A stretch of 64,000 bases of DNA from Sphingomonadales bacterium (GCA_027488785.1 JAIYAY010000005.1:1-64000); one strand, 5' to 3'. Numbered from the stretch's first letter, positions 53,554 to 63,499 are shown. The notes: generated by a model from the sequence alone, not told the origin. Numbers and translations: made by a program.

Positions 53554-55670
53554 CAGAAACGGGCCCGCACGCCAATCGAAGCTGCTCTCGGTGTTCCGGG
53601 TTGCACCCACAATGCGGCATAGCTGTTGGCGTACCAATGGGCGTTGAATAGGTTGCGCACTTCGCCAAACATCTCAATCCCCTTGGTCAAGCTGACATTG
53701 CCAAACACACGTACCAAATTATGCGATGGCAGCTTCAGAGTTGTTCCGGTCTCGCCTGACCGTTCACCAACATGCTGCACCCCAGCACCAATCCTTCCGT
53801 TCGTCGAACCCAGCTTCAAATCCTGTGTCAGTTGGACATTTACGCTATGCTTGGGAATGTTGATCAGCGGATCACCTGGCCGTATCTGAAAAGAAAAATT
53901 GGGATCAAGGATGGATGAACGCGATTCTGCATCCGTGTATGCATAGCTCAATAATATGCCGAGCGATGGCGTAATTTGTCCTGCGATATCCAATTCGGCG
54001 CCGCGACTGCGTGCCTTACCGATGGCAACCAGAAAACCCGGATTTGCCGTATCCGTTGCCAGCACATTACTCTTCTGCATTTGGTACAGCGAGAATGTTC
54101 CCGTCAGCTTGCCGTCTAGCAGGCTGAGCTTTGCACCGGCCTCGATGGAACGGCTGGTTTCGGGATCGAAGATACGACCGGACGCATCCGTACCGATATT
54201 GGCGCGAAAGCCTTCGCCATAGACTGCATAAAGAGAAACTGCATCCGATGTTTCGAAAACAAGACCTGCCTGTGGACTCAAGCGACTGGCCTTCCGTTCG
54301 CTTACAACAGTTGTAATCCGGTTATTGGTCGTCAATTGAAAATCATCATAACGCGCGCCAATCCGCACCTGCAGCCTATCAGACAGGTTAATCTGGTCCT
54401 GCAAATATAAGCCAGTCGATTTCTGAATATCCACCCGATTGGTGAGTGGAGCGGGTGTCGGTAGAGGAAAGCGTCCATATACGGGATTCACGATGTCGAT
54501 GATGTTCGCGGCCAGATCCGAAGGATTCCCGGAAACTGCCGGTGGACGGAAACGCCGGAAATCTTGGTCATTTTCGAACTTATCATAGTCTGCGCCGAAC
54601 AGGATCCGGTGCCGCACGCCACCCATATCGAATTCGCCAGATACTTCCCCACGCACGACAAAATGTTCGGAATCATACATACGTGACCTACGCTGACGGG
54701 ACAGCGACCGTCCGTCCGCAAATAGCTTCTGCCGGGAACGGACGAGTTCTGCATCCGAAGACTGCCCGGTCAACAAGGTGTCGCGGTGGCTCACGCCCAA
54801 CTGGACATTCCACTTGTCATTGAAATCATGCTGTAACCGCAACTGATGTCCTTCAGCGCGCGCCACATGGTCACCATCGCGCGGTTCGCCCAAGAAACGA
54901 TTGCGCGGAACGGTTTGGAAATTGTTATTTAGCACGACGATACCGCGATCAAAGGGCACAGCGACGCGCGTCCATTCCAGATCATATGTAAGGCGCGTCT
55001 GCTCTCCCAACCGCAAACCGACAGAGGGCACAAACCCCCGTCGTTGTGACTCTATTGTATCTCGGAAGCTGTCTGCTTCCTCCGCATAACCGACCAAGCG
55101 GACCGAAAAATTTTCGCCAATAGCAAGGTTCGCATCGGCCTCAGCCCGCACACGATCATAGCTGCCATATTGCAATGCGGTTGAACCGAAGCTGTCGCCA
55201 TAAAGTGGTTGTTTGGTGACAATGTTAATGGTCCCACCGGGCTCTCCACGCCCCAATAAGGCTGCGGCTGGGCCTTTCAAAACCTCAATGCTTTCGATAC
55301 CCGCAACGTCCCGTTGACCACCAAAACCGCGTCCACCGTTAAACCCATTGACCAGATAGCCGCTGGGTAGATTTTCGTCACCGGCAAAGCCGCGAATGGC
55401 GAAGGCATCCCATAACCCGCCCAGCGTATTCTGCCGCGCAACGGAGGCGTTGAGATCGAGCGCATCGGTCAGCCGTAGGATATTGTTGTTCTCCAACTGC
55501 TTTGCATCGATCGTGGTAATGGCTTGTGGAATTTCCTTCTGTTCAAAATCACCACGATATGCCTGACGGATGCCTGTTACCGTGATTTCGCCATCCGCGC
55601 TTTCTTCAGCAAATGCCGGAACGGTTGCAAGACATGATATGCCAGCAAGCAAAATGGAAATAGAACGCAC
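53553..55670 (-). CDS. TonB-dependent receptor, siderophore-receptor-like
   Basis: A 705-residue outer-membrane receptor: signal peptide ending in VPAFAEE, plug domain with FAIRGFAGDENL, GIESIEVLKGPAAALLGRGEPGGTINIVTKQP (the FhuA/FpvA-type plug signature), and a barrel ending in IGVRARF. It is the first gene of an operon with an ABC ATPase and two DUF3526 permeases. A siderophore or similar chelate is the likely ligand; no periplasmic binding protein is encoded nearby. Confidence 0.9.
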   Translation of the reverse strand: MRSISILLAGISCLATVPAFAEESADGEITVTGIRQAYRGDFEQKEIPQAITTIDAKQLENNNILRLTDALDLNASVARQNTLGGLWDAFAIRGFAGDENLPSGYLVNGFNGGRGFGGQRDVAGIESIEVLKGPAAALLGRGEPGGTINIVTKQPLYGDSFGSTALQYGSYDRVRAEADANLAIGENFSVRLVGYAEEADSFRDTIESQRRGFVPSVGLRLGEQTRLTYDLEWTRVAVPFDRGIVVLNNNFQTVPRNRFLGEPRDGDHVARAEGHQLRLQHDFNDKWNVQLGVSHRDTLLTGQSSDAELVRSRQKLFADGRSLSRQRRSRMYDSEHFVVRGEVSGEFDMGGVRHRILFGADYDKFENDQDFRRFRPPAVSGNPSDLAANIIDIVNPVYGRFPLPTPAPLTNRVDIQKSTGLYLQDQINLSDRLQVRIGARYDDFQLTTNNRITTVVSERKASRLSPQAGLVFETSDAVSLYAVYGEGFRANIGTDASGRIFDPETSRSIEAGAKLSLLDGKLTGTFSLYQMQKSNVLATDTANPGFLVAIGKARSRGAELDIAGQITPSLGILLSYAYTDAESRSSILDPNFSFQIRPGDPLINIPKHSVNVQLTQDLKLGSTNGRIGAGVQHVGERSGETGTTLKLPSHNLVRVFGNVSLTKGIEMFGEVRNLFNAHWYANSYAALWVQPGTPRAASIGVRARF

Positions 55671-55690
55671 GAATTATCCTCCCAGTATCT

Positions 55691-55721
55691 CAGAAATCAA
55701 TTTCTGTGTGATAGAATATCA
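55691..55721 (-). promoter_or_regulatory. Two adjacent inverted repeats upstream of the TonB receptor
   Basis: CAGAAAT-CA-ATTTCTG (55691-55706) and TGATA-GAA-TATCA (55709-55721) lie 21-51 bases before the receptor start. Their position and A/T-rich symmetry suit a repressor operator, perhaps iron-responsive (Fur, Irr or RirA type), but neither matches a consensus I can state with confidence. Confidence 0.4.
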
Positions 55722-55827
55722 TCACATTGTCAATCCTTCACAGCTCTTCGTGCCGCACTGGTCGCATTCATAGGGATTCGCGGATAGGAAAAGCACCGAA
55801 CCCGCATTATTTTGACGTAAGGTCCTA

Positions 55828-56421
55828 TCAGTCTGCCGCGCGCATCAGCTTTGCCATTTCGGCGTCATCCCATTCGACGCCGCCAGCAATCCGCCAAACC
55901 TCTTTGCCTGCGCTGTCATATAATATGGTCGTGGGTAGCGCGATGGCGTTGTTGAACGCCGCCAGTATCGCGTTGTCCGCGTCGGTATAAGGCTCCAGAT
56001 TCTTGACTCCTGTCTCTTTGAAAAAGGCCAGAACGGGTGCGCGGCCTTCCAGATCTTGGGACACCGCAATGACCGCCATCCGGTCCTTTTCCAGCTTTGT
56101 CAGCGCGTCCAGGGTCGGCATTTCGGCTTTGCATGGTGCGCACCAAGTTGCCCAAATGTTGAGCAGCAACGGTTTGCCTTCAAAATCTGCTAAGGTCACA
56201 TCCTGTCCGTTGGCGTCCGCAAAGGGCGCGGTCGGCGCCTTTTGGCCCGCAAATTTGTAGCTGAGCGTCGCACGGGTGCCGTTTGCACTCTCCAATAAAA
56301 TATCGGCTTTGTCGGTAGCACCAGAGTTTCCGGCCGATGCGGGTTGCGCTTGCCCCTCGGGCAGGGTTTCTTTATCGCACCCCGTTAACACCAAAAGGAT
56401 TAAGGCAATTACAAAGCGCAT
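55828..56421 (-). CDS. TlpA/thioredoxin-family lipoprotein
   Basis: A 197-residue protein from ATG 56421: lipobox LTGC (Cys15) and a thioredoxin fold with redox motif WCAPC (Cys94, Cys97), NIWATW and the cis-proline region ALPTTILYD. It is likely an inner-membrane-attached, periplasm-facing thiol-disulfide reductase. The frame continues upstream into argH, but the lipobox fixes this start. The start codon overlaps that of argH on the other strand (CATG), so each promoter must lie within the other gene. Confidence 0.87.
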   Translation of the reverse strand: MRFVIALILLVLTGCDKETLPEGQAQPASAGNSGATDKADILLESANGTRATLSYKFAGQKAPTAPFADANGQDVTLADFEGKPLLLNIWATWCAPCKAEMPTLDALTKLEKDRMAVIAVSQDLEGRAPVLAFFKETGVKNLEPYTDADNAILAAFNNAIALPTTILYDSAGKEVWRIAGGVEWDDAEMAKLMRAAD

Positions 56422-57808
56422 GTCGGATTCCAATAGCATGTGGGGCGGCCGGTTCGGCGAAGGCCCCGGCGCAATCATGCGCGAGATAAATGCCTCCATC
56501 CCATTCGACAAGCGTCTTTGGCAAGAGGATATCGCAGGCAGCAAAGCCCATGCCGATATGTTGGCCGCGAATGGCATCATTTCGGACGCGGACAATGCTG
56601 CAATCCAAAAGGGACTGGACACGGTCCACGCCGAATATCAAGCCAATGGCGTGCCCGTTGATCTGACGCTTGAAGATATTCACATGGTCACAGAGACTCG
56701 GCTGCGGGAACTCATCGGCGAACCTGCGGCGCGGCTGCACACCGCCCGGTCACGCAATGATCAGGTCGCGACTGATTTCAGACTGTGGGTCCGCAATGCC
56801 GCACAGGAAATCGATGCTGGCCTGCGCGCGTTCCAATTGGCGCTTGTCGCGCGCGCCGACGAACATGTGGGTAGCATCATGCCCGGCTTTACCCATTTGC
56901 AAGTGGCGCAGCCCGTGACGCTTGGGCATCATTTGATGGCTTATTATGAAATGGCGAAACGCGACCGCAGCCGCTTTGCCGATTGCCGCAGCCGCCTGAA
57001 TCATTCGCCCTTGGGTGCCGCCGCTTTGGCGGGTACATCCTTCCCGATTGATCGCGCCGCCACCGCGGCTGCGCTTGGCTTTGATGGACCGATGGGCAAC
57101 AGCCTCGACGCGGTATCCGATCGCGATTTTGCGCTGGAGTTCCTAATGGCGGCGGCCCAAACCGCTTTGCACTTGTCGCGTCTAGCCGAAGAAATGATAC
57201 TTTGGGCATCGCAGCCCTTTGGCTTCATCGCTTTGCCCGATGCCTGGTCAACGGGCAGCTCTATCATGCCGCAAAAGCGCAACCCCGACGCTGCCGAGCT
57301 GGTGCGTGGCCATGCCGGCCGGATCATCGGTTGCATGAACAGCCTGATGATCACCATGAAGGGTCTGCCCTTGGCCTATTCCAAGGATATGCAGGACGAT
57401 AAACCCCCGGTGTTTGAGGCTTATGATCTGCTCGCTTTGTCGATCGCAGCAATGACCGGCATGGTTGCCAATTTGACGTTCAACACGGCGCGCATGCGCG
57501 AAGTCGCCGACACCGGATTTTCCACCGCAACCGATTTGGCCGACTGGCTGGTACGCGCATTTGCCATGCCCTTCCGGGAGGCGCATCATGTTACGGGCAG
57601 CATCGTCAAGGCCTGTGAAGCGCGGGGCATTAGCCTGTCGGATATAACCGCTGACGACTTGGCCGCGATCAACCCCATGCTCGCTGGCTGTACTTTGCCG
57701 GACCTGTCGATTGATGGTTCTGTCGCCAGTCGCGCCAGCACTGGCGGCACTGCGCCCCTGCGTGTGAAAGAAGCGATAGCGGCAGCAAAAAAGGAACTTG
57801 AGGCATGA
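56420..57808 (+). CDS. argH: Argininosuccinate lyase
   Basis: A 462-residue enzyme of arginine synthesis cleaving argininosuccinate to arginine and fumarate. From ATG 56420 it begins [17 protein letters not shown], and has [14 protein letters not shown], the [17 protein letters not shown] block and the fumarase-superfamily signature [13 protein letters not shown] second ATG at 56438 (MWGGRF) would be unusually short at the N-terminus. It is coupled to the next lipoprotein gene by a 4-base overlap. Confidence 0.96.
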   Translation: MSDSNSMWGGRFGEGPGAIMREINASIPFDKRLWQEDIAGSKAHADMLAANGIISDADNAAIQKGLDTVHAEYQANGVPVDLTLEDIHMVTETRLRELIGEPAARLHTARSRNDQVATDFRLWVRNAAQEIDAGLRAFQLALVARADEHVGSIMPGFTHLQVAQPVTLGHHLMAYYEMAKRDRSRFADCRSRLNHSPLGAAALAGTSFPIDRAATAAALGFDGPMGNSLDAVSDRDFALEFLMAAAQTALHLSRLAEEMILWASQPFGFIALPDAWSTGSSIMPQKRNPDAAELVRGHAGRIIGCMNSLMITMKGLPLAYSKDMQDDKPPVFEAYDLLALSIAAMTGMVANLTFNTARMREVADTGFSTATDLADWLVRAFAMPFREAHHVTGSIVKACEARGISLSDITADDLAAINPMLAGCTLPDLSIDGSVASRASTGGTAPLRVKEAIAAAKKELEA

Positions 57809-58110
57809 CATTGCAACGCATTCTTTTGGTCGCAGGTGTCGCTCTGGCGGCCACCGCGTGCGGAAAGGTTGGCGACCTTGAACCGCGTTCGGGCAATGCC
57901 TTGCCGCCCAAAGCTTATGGTCAGACGGCTGAACAAAGCGCGGGCGTGTTAACGACGCCTTCGGCGCAGGCACGGCCCGGACGTAGCGATGAGTTACTGA
58001 AACGTTCGGAAAGGCGGGCGGATGACCCCTTTGATGTCGCACCGGGGGAGCAGCCCAAGCCCTTAAACGCCGAGGACCAAGCGCCACCGGCCAAAACCGA
58101 TCCCGCATAA
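57805..58110 (+). CDS. Small lipoprotein, LptM (YifL)-like
   Basis: A 101-residue predicted lipoprotein with lipobox TACG (Cys19) immediately followed by GKVGDLEP, the CGxxGxLxPP-type start of LptM/YifL proteins. The remainder is proline-rich, charged and probably disordered. LptM in E. coli mimics LPS to help LptD oxidation; conservation of that role here is inferred. Position between argH and lysA is the common one for this family. Confidence 0.8.
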   Translation: MTLQRILLVAGVALAATACGKVGDLEPRSGNALPPKAYGQTAEQSAGVLTTPSAQARPGRSDELLKRSERRADDPFDVAPGEQPKPLNAEDQAPPAKTDPA

Positions 58111-58116
58111 CACAAA

Positions 58117-59379
58117 ATGAACCATTTTCACCTTATCGATGGCGTCTTGCACGCCGAAAACGTGCCGCTCGCTGACATTGCGGATGCCGTTGGCACGCCC
58201 GTCTATGTCTATTCACGGGCTACATTCGAACGCCATGCACAGGTGTTTCGTGCGGCTTTGTCCGGGCTGGATAACCCACATTTGGCCTTTGCGGTAAAGT
58301 CGAACCCTAATCTTGCGGTGTTGAAAATTCTGGCGCGGCAAGGCTATGGTGCCGACGTCGTTTCGGGCGGCGAAATGGACCGCGCGCTGGCCGCTGGCAT
58401 GGCAGCCGAAGATATTGTCTTTTCCGGCGTTGGTAAAACTGCCGAAGAAATGACCCGCGCCTTGAAGGTAGGCGTTGGCCAGTTCAACATTGAATCGGAA
58501 GAAGAAGGCCAGGAGCTAGCGGCAATCGCCGCTGCGCTTGGCCTAACGGCGCAGGCTGTGCTGCGCATCAATCCAGATGTCGATGCAGGCACCCATGGCA
58601 AAATCTCAACGGGTAAGGCGGACAATAAATTCGGCGTTGGCATCCACCGCGCGCCGGGCATTTATGCAAGGCTAAGCACTTTGCCTAACCTGCATATGCG
58701 CGGGGTCGCCCTGCATATTGGCAGTCAGTTGACGAGCCTAGAGCCGCTTGAAACCGCCTTCCAAAAAGTCGGCGTGCTGCTGCAGGAATTGCGTGCAGCA
58801 GGACATGTGGTCACGCATGTCGACTTGGGCGGCGGCCTTGGCGTGCGCTACCGTGAAGGTGACAATCCGCCCGAGCCGGCCGAATATGGCGCGATGGTTG
58901 CGCGCGTGACCAAGGATTGGGGCGTGCGATTAATGTTCGAACCTGGCCGCGTTATCGCTGGTAATGCGGGCGTCTTGCTCACACGGGTCATCCGCGTAAA
59001 GCCCGGTGCGGGCAATGCGCCTTTCGTTATCGTCGATGCCGCGATGAACGACCTCGCCCGCCCTGCGCTCTATGATGCATGGCATGATTTTGAAGCGGTT
59101 GTGCCAAATGGACAAAAAATGATGGCCAATATCGTTGGCCCGGTATGCGAAACGGGCGACACCTTCGCCATGGGGCGCGAGATTGATCCGGTTGTTGCCA
59201 ATGATCTTGCCGTTTTCCGGACCGCTGGCGCTTATGGTGCGACAATGGCGAGCACTTATAACAGCCGTGGATTGGTGCCCGAAGTCCTCGTCGATGGCGA
59301 CAAATTCGCGGTGGTCGCCGAACGGATTGCGCCTGAGGCGATATTGGCGACGGAACATGTACCCGACTGGCTGAAATAG
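58117..59379 (+). CDS. lysA: Diaminopimelate decarboxylase
   Basis: A 420-residue fold-type III PLP enzyme making lysine from meso-diaminopimelate. PLP-binding Lys61 is in FAVKSNPN, with HIGSQLTSLEP, LGGGLGVRY, FEPGRVIAGNAG and the Cys-containing VGPVCETGDTFA of the active site from the partner subunit. Length is normal. It starts six bases after the lipoprotein stop. Confidence 0.96.
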   Translation: MNHFHLIDGVLHAENVPLADIADAVGTPVYVYSRATFERHAQVFRAALSGLDNPHLAFAVKSNPNLAVLKILARQGYGADVVSGGEMDRALAAGMAAEDIVFSGVGKTAEEMTRALKVGVGQFNIESEEEGQELAAIAAALGLTAQAVLRINPDVDAGTHGKISTGKADNKFGVGIHRAPGIYARLSTLPNLHMRGVALHIGSQLTSLEPLETAFQKVGVLLQELRAAGHVVTHVDLGGGLGVRYREGDNPPEPAEYGAMVARVTKDWGVRLMFEPGRVIAGNAGVLLTRVIRVKPGAGNAPFVIVDAAMNDLARPALYDAWHDFEAVVPNGQKMMANIVGPVCETGDTFAMGREIDPVVANDLAVFRTAGAYGATMASTYNSRGLVPEVLVDGDKFAVVAERIAPEAILATEHVPDWLK

Positions 59380-59388
59380 GAATTTGCG

Positions 59389-60168
59389 TTGGATCAGCTT
59401 CCTATCTTTGTGAACCTGAAAGGCCGAAATGTCATATTGGTCGGTGAAGGCGAAATGGCGGATGCTAAAAGACGCCTTATAGAGCGCGCGGGCGGCATAT
59501 GCGTAGATGCAGGACACAAGGACGCACGGATCGCTTTTGTCGCCATCGCGGACGAAGACGAAGCCAGCACCGTCGCCGATGCATTGAAAGCGCGCGGTCT
59601 GCTCGTCAATGTCGTGGACAGACCTGAAATGTGCGATTTTACGACACCAGCCATTGTGGACCGGACGCCCGTTTTGGTGGCGGTCGGCACCGGCGGCGCG
59701 TCCGCAGGCATGGCAAAGGCCATTCGCCAGCGGATTGAAACCCTGCTGCCGGAAAGCTTGGGAACCCTAGCCACTGCAATATCTGCCGCGCGCGACAAAA
59801 TCCGCGCACGCTGGCCCGAGGGACCCCAGCGCCGCCGCGCATTGGATCACGGCTTTGCCGCCGGTGGCTTGCTGGACCCATTTGGCAACCAAGCCCCCAA
59901 TAGTGTCGACCATTGGTTGAAAGCGGCAGAAGAGCCCAAGGGCAACCGCGTTATCGAAATTGCCTTATTGTCCGATCATCCCGATGACCTGACCTTGCTG
60001 ACGGCGCGTTTATTGGGTGAGGCCGACCATGTTTTTCATGATGCCGATGTGCCAGCGGCTATCTTGAACCGTGCACGCGCTGATGCCGTGCGTCATGCAA
60101 GCGAACCACCCTCCCCTGCGCCAGAGGGCCTGTCATTGTTCCTAAGGTTGCCGTCTACGCATGGATAG
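59389..60168 (+). CDS. Siroheme synthase N-terminal domain protein (precorrin-2 dehydrogenase/ferrochelatase-like)
   Basis: A 259-residue protein equivalent to the Met8p/CysG N-terminal half. It starts at TTG 59389 with TAGG upstream. The residues LPIFVNLKGRNVILVGEGEMADAKRRL form the NAD-binding fold, followed by NVVDRPEMCDFTTPAIVDR, VAVGTGGASAGMAKAIRQRIE and a C-terminal extension. It likely oxidises precorrin-2 to sirohydrochlorin. The usual VVGGGxVAxRK glycine motif reads VGEGEMADAKR, a somewhat altered cofactor loop. The methyltransferase (CobA) domain is absent. Confidence 0.82.
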   Translation: MDQLPIFVNLKGRNVILVGEGEMADAKRRLIERAGGICVDAGHKDARIAFVAIADEDEASTVADALKARGLLVNVVDRPEMCDFTTPAIVDRTPVLVAVGTGGASAGMAKAIRQRIETLLPESLGTLATAISAARDKIRARWPEGPQRRRALDHGFAAGGLLDPFGNQAPNSVDHWLKAAEEPKGNRVIEIALLSDHPDDLTLLTARLLGEADHVFHDADVPAAILNRARADAVRHASEPPSPAPEGLSLFLRLPSTHG

Positions 60169-60203
60169 GGCATGAGGTTCGCTTGAACAATTGCAAGGTC
60201 GCC

Positions 60204-61013
60204 ATGTCCGCTTTCCCATCGAAAATATGTTTCTACGGCTGCGGCAATATGGGCAGCGCGATGCTGCGCGGTTGGTTGGCCTCTGGTGTGTCGCCCGACA
60301 CTTTCCATGTCGTGGACCCTGTCACCGAAAACCTACCTGCGGGCGTTGCGGTATCGCGGTCGGCGCAAGAGGTTCAGCCTTCATTCGATGTGCTCGTGCT
60401 GGGTATCAAGCCACAGCTTTTATCATCGCTCGCGTCCGACATTGCGCCATTGCTTAACCCTGGCGCATTGGTCATTTCAATACTCGCTGGCACAACAACG
60501 CAGACGCTGTCGGACGCTTTTCCTACCGCGCGGATTGTTCGGCTGATGCCGAATTTGGCAGCCGCTATCGGTAAATCTCCCCTTGGCCTGTTTGCGCCAA
60601 ATGACACGCCATTGGCCAAGGCGGACATCGCAGCTTGGCTCGCGCCATTGGGGGCGGTCATCTGGATCGACGATGAAGCCCATATGGATGCGGTCACAGC
60701 GCTGGCAGGGTCAGGGCCTGCCTTTATCTACCGCGTCATTGATGCGCTGACCAAAGGCGGGGAAGCAGCAGGACTGCCGCCAGCTATTGCCGCGCAACTG
60801 GCGCTATCGATGACTGAAGGCGCCGCGAGTTTAGCTGCGACCGCACCCGAAACGCCCGAGATACTCGCCGCACGCGTCACCAGCCCGGGCGGCACAACAG
60901 CCGCTGGCCTTGCGGTGCTGGACGCAGATAATGCGCTAGACAGGTTGATGACGCAAACGCTGCGCGCGGCGCGTGACCGCGGGTCGGAGCTCGCAAGGGG
61001 GGAAACCAAATGA
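60204..61013 (+). CDS. proC: Pyrroline-5-carboxylate reductase
   Basis: A 269-residue NAD(P)H-dependent reductase for the last step of proline synthesis. From ATG 60204 (AAGG six bases upstream) it begins MSAFPSKICFYGCGNMGSAM, with the GxGxMG motif at 12-17, RLMPNLAAAIGKS, ALAGSGPAFIYRVIDAL and the signature VTSPGGTTAAGLAVL. A TTG at 60183 is possible but has no site. The stop overlaps the amidase start by four bases. Confidence 0.95.
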   Translation: MSAFPSKICFYGCGNMGSAMLRGWLASGVSPDTFHVVDPVTENLPAGVAVSRSAQEVQPSFDVLVLGIKPQLLSSLASDIAPLLNPGALVISILAGTTTQTLSDAFPTARIVRLMPNLAAAIGKSPLGLFAPNDTPLAKADIAAWLAPLGAVIWIDDEAHMDAVTALAGSGPAFIYRVIDALTKGGEAAGLPPAIAAQLALSMTEGAASLAATAPETPEILAARVTSPGGTTAAGLAVLDADNALDRLMTQTLRAARDRGSELARGETK

Positions 61014-62614
61014 AATTGAAATGCATATTGGCCCTATCTTGCGCGTTAGCACAACCAGCCGCCGCATCGACAGCTACGCCACCATCGACTGCACAGGCCA
61101 CGGTTAATCTCGCCAAAGCGGGGCCCATTGAAAATCTGGACCTTTCGCAACTGGCAGACGGCATTGATCAAGGCGCGTTCAACAGCGAAGCGATAACCAC
61201 CGCTTATCTCGCGCGGATTGTTGCCATTGATGACAGCGGACCAATGCTGAACGCGGTCATTGCTACATTTCCCGATGCACTTGACCAAGCCCGCGCAATG
61301 GACGCCGAATTACGCGCTGGAACATATCGCGGCCCCATGCATGGCATCCCCATTTTGGTGAAAGACAATGTGGAGGTTGCTGGACCGCTTCCAACGACCG
61401 CTGGGTCACTGGCACTTGTAGGTAACATCACCAATCGCGATGCACCTTTCATTGCCCGCTTACGCGCGGCAGGCGCGGTGATACTGGGCAAAACCAATTT
61501 GAGCGAATGGGCCAATATTCGGTCTCGCAACTCAACTAGCGGCTGGAGCGCGGTGGGTAGTCTGACCAAGAACCCGCATGCCCTTGATCGCAACAGTTGC
61601 GGCTCCTCTAGCGGCAGTGGTGCAGCGGCCGCGGCAGCGCTTGCGGCGGGCACGATTGGTACGGAAACCGACGGCTCCATCACTTGTCCCGCTGGCGTCA
61701 ATGGCGTGGTCGGCTTCAAACCGACGGTCGGCTTGGTCTCGCGCCGTTTTGTCGTGCCCATCAGCCACAGTCAGGATACCGCAGGGCCCATGACGCGTTC
61801 GGTACGCGATGCCGCCATCATGTTGACCGCCATGGCCGGCAGCGACCCGCAAGACGCGGCGACGGCAGAGGCTGACCGTTGGCGGGGCGATTATGCGACG
61901 GGCCTTTCCGTCGATGCCCTAAAAGGCCTGCGCATTGGCGTCATGCGCGCACCCAATGCCGACGCGGCCTTATTCGACGCCGCCATTGCCAAATTGAAGA
62001 ATGGCGGTGCGGAAATCATCCTGCTCGACGCCAGCAAAATTGACCGGCAAAAAATCGGACAGGGCGAATTCAAGGTATTGCTCACAGAACTTAAGGCCAA
62101 CCTTGCGTCTTATTTACAGGGATTGCCCGACGGTCTGGTGCCGCACAAAACGCTCGCGGACATCATAGCGTTCAACACGGCGAACGCCGATCGGGAAATG
62201 CAATATTTCGGCCAGGATATTTTTGAGGCAGCGGATAAGGAAAAAGGATTGGATGATCCGGCTTATCTGAGCGCCTTGGCGACATCACGCGGACTGGCAA
62301 CCGACGCGCTGAACCAGATGTTCGTGAACAACAAGGTCGATGTCATCGTCGCGCAGACCAACGGCGCAGCCTGGGTGTCAACATTAGGTAAGGGCGATGC
62401 TTTTTCTGGGCCAAGCGCCAGCCAGTTGCCCGCCGTTGCCGGTTTCCCGCATTTGACCGTGCCCATGGGGCTGTCGGGCGGACTGCCCATTGGCCTCAGC
62501 TTCATTGGCCCGAAATGGCACGACCATGATGTTCTGAAAGTCGGCTTTGCGTATGAGCAGCTTTCAAAGGCGCAGGTGGCACCAATATTTCCTGCAACAA
62601 CCGCGAGTAAATAA
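61010..62614 (+). CDS. Exported amidase (amidase signature family)
   Basis: A 534-residue amidase with a signal peptide (CILALSCALAQPAAAS). The Ser-cisSer-Lys triad is present: Lys118 in ILVKDNVEV, Ser200 in CGSSSGSGAA and Ser223 in TDGSITCPAG. Conserved GKTNLSEWAN and GVNGVVGFKPTVGLVS are typical. It is coupled to proC, and a hotdog protein starts one base after its stop. The substrate is unknown; periplasmic location makes peptide or amide scavenging plausible. Confidence 0.91.
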   Translation: MKLKCILALSCALAQPAAASTATPPSTAQATVNLAKAGPIENLDLSQLADGIDQGAFNSEAITTAYLARIVAIDDSGPMLNAVIATFPDALDQARAMDAELRAGTYRGPMHGIPILVKDNVEVAGPLPTTAGSLALVGNITNRDAPFIARLRAAGAVILGKTNLSEWANIRSRNSTSGWSAVGSLTKNPHALDRNSCGSSSGSGAAAAAALAAGTIGTETDGSITCPAGVNGVVGFKPTVGLVSRRFVVPISHSQDTAGPMTRSVRDAAIMLTAMAGSDPQDAATAEADRWRGDYATGLSVDALKGLRIGVMRAPNADAALFDAAIAKLKNGGAEIILLDASKIDRQKIGQGEFKVLLTELKANLASYLQGLPDGLVPHKTLADIIAFNTANADREMQYFGQDIFEAADKEKGLDDPAYLSALATSRGLATDALNQMFVNNKVDVIVAQTNGAAWVSTLGKGDAFSGPSASQLPAVAGFPHLTVPMGLSGGLPIGLSFIGPKWHDHDVLKVGFAYEQLSKAQVAPIFPATTASK

Positions 62615-62615
62615 G

Positions 62616-63089
62616 ATGGCATTTGGCAAACCTGATCTGGGCAGCATCACGCCAAAGGGCGCCACCTTCGACCCTGCATTGGTCAACAAAATGATGGGTA
62701 AATTCGGCCATGGCGGATTTCTCAACATGGAATATGTGGGCCATGGCGATGACTGGGTTGAGCTTGCGATTGATTGGCGCGAGGATCTTGTTGCGGATCC
62801 TGACACCGGCATATTGGCTTCTGCCGTGATCATCAGTCTGATGGATAATGCCACCAGCATGTCGATTTGGACCAAGCTTGGTGAATTTCGCCCGCAAGTG
62901 ACGATGGACCTTCGGATCGACTATCTACGGCCCTCGCCCTCGGGTGAACGGGTTTATGGTCGCGGAATTTGCTATCATTTGACCAACAGCATCGGCTTCG
63001 TGCGTGGCTTTGCGCATAATGGAAACCCGGACGAACCCTTGGCCCATGCCAGCGGCACATTCATTCGCATTGGGGACCGCGTAGCATGA
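62616..63089 (+). CDS. PaaI-type hotdog thioesterase, first of two
   Basis: A 157-residue hotdog-fold protein from ATG 62616; the longer frame lies in the amidase gene. It has GFLNMEYVGHGDDWVELAI, a central helix with SLMDNATSMSIW (Asp in the helix, where acyl-CoA thioesterases have the catalytic acid) and TMDLRIDYLRPSPSGERV. It overlaps the next hotdog gene by four bases; the two may form a heteromer. Acyl-CoA substrate unknown. Confidence 0.85.
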   Translation: MAFGKPDLGSITPKGATFDPALVNKMMGKFGHGGFLNMEYVGHGDDWVELAIDWREDLVADPDTGILASAVIISLMDNATSMSIWTKLGEFRPQVTMDLRIDYLRPSPSGERVYGRGICYHLTNSIGFVRGFAHNGNPDEPLAHASGTFIRIGDRVA

Positions 63090-63493
63090 TCGATATGCCC
63101 GCCCTTCCGCCTTACGCCCGCGCGCTTGATATGTGTATTGTCGAAGAGATCGACGGCGCGCCTGTTATCGCGATGCCTTTTGCCGACCGCGTTCAGGGAC
63201 GGCCCGGCTTCCTGCATGGTGGGGCGATTTCGGGCTTGCTCGAGATCGCAGCGATCGCCGCCATTCACCGGGCGTTACGCGCCAAAGGCAGCGATTCTGC
63301 CATCAAGCAAGTTAACGTCACTGTCGATTTTATGCGCGGGGGCGTGGATCAGATGACCTATGCAGTCGGCGAAGTGACGCGCCTTGGCCGGACTATGGCC
63401 AATGTTGAGGCGCGGGCATGGCAGGAAGATCGGGATAAGCCCATCGCCATGGGCTATATGCATTATCTCATTCGGGCAAAACGCGAGGGTTAA
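63086..63493 (+). CDS. PaaI-type hotdog thioesterase, second of two
   Basis: A 135-residue PaaI-family protein with the canonical RPGFLHGGAISGLLE signature (His of HGG at about residue 44 and a catalytic Glu in the following helix), QVNVTVDFMRGG and GRTMANVEARAW. Its ATG overlaps the stop of the first hotdog gene. It ends seven bases before the convergent YbjN gene. Confidence 0.88.
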   Translation: MIDMPALPPYARALDMCIVEEIDGAPVIAMPFADRVQGRPGFLHGGAISGLLEIAAIAAIHRALRAKGSDSAIKQVNVTVDFMRGGVDQMTYAVGEVTRLGRTMANVEARAWQEDRDKPIAMGYMHYLIRAKREG

Positions 63494-63499
63494 TCTGGC

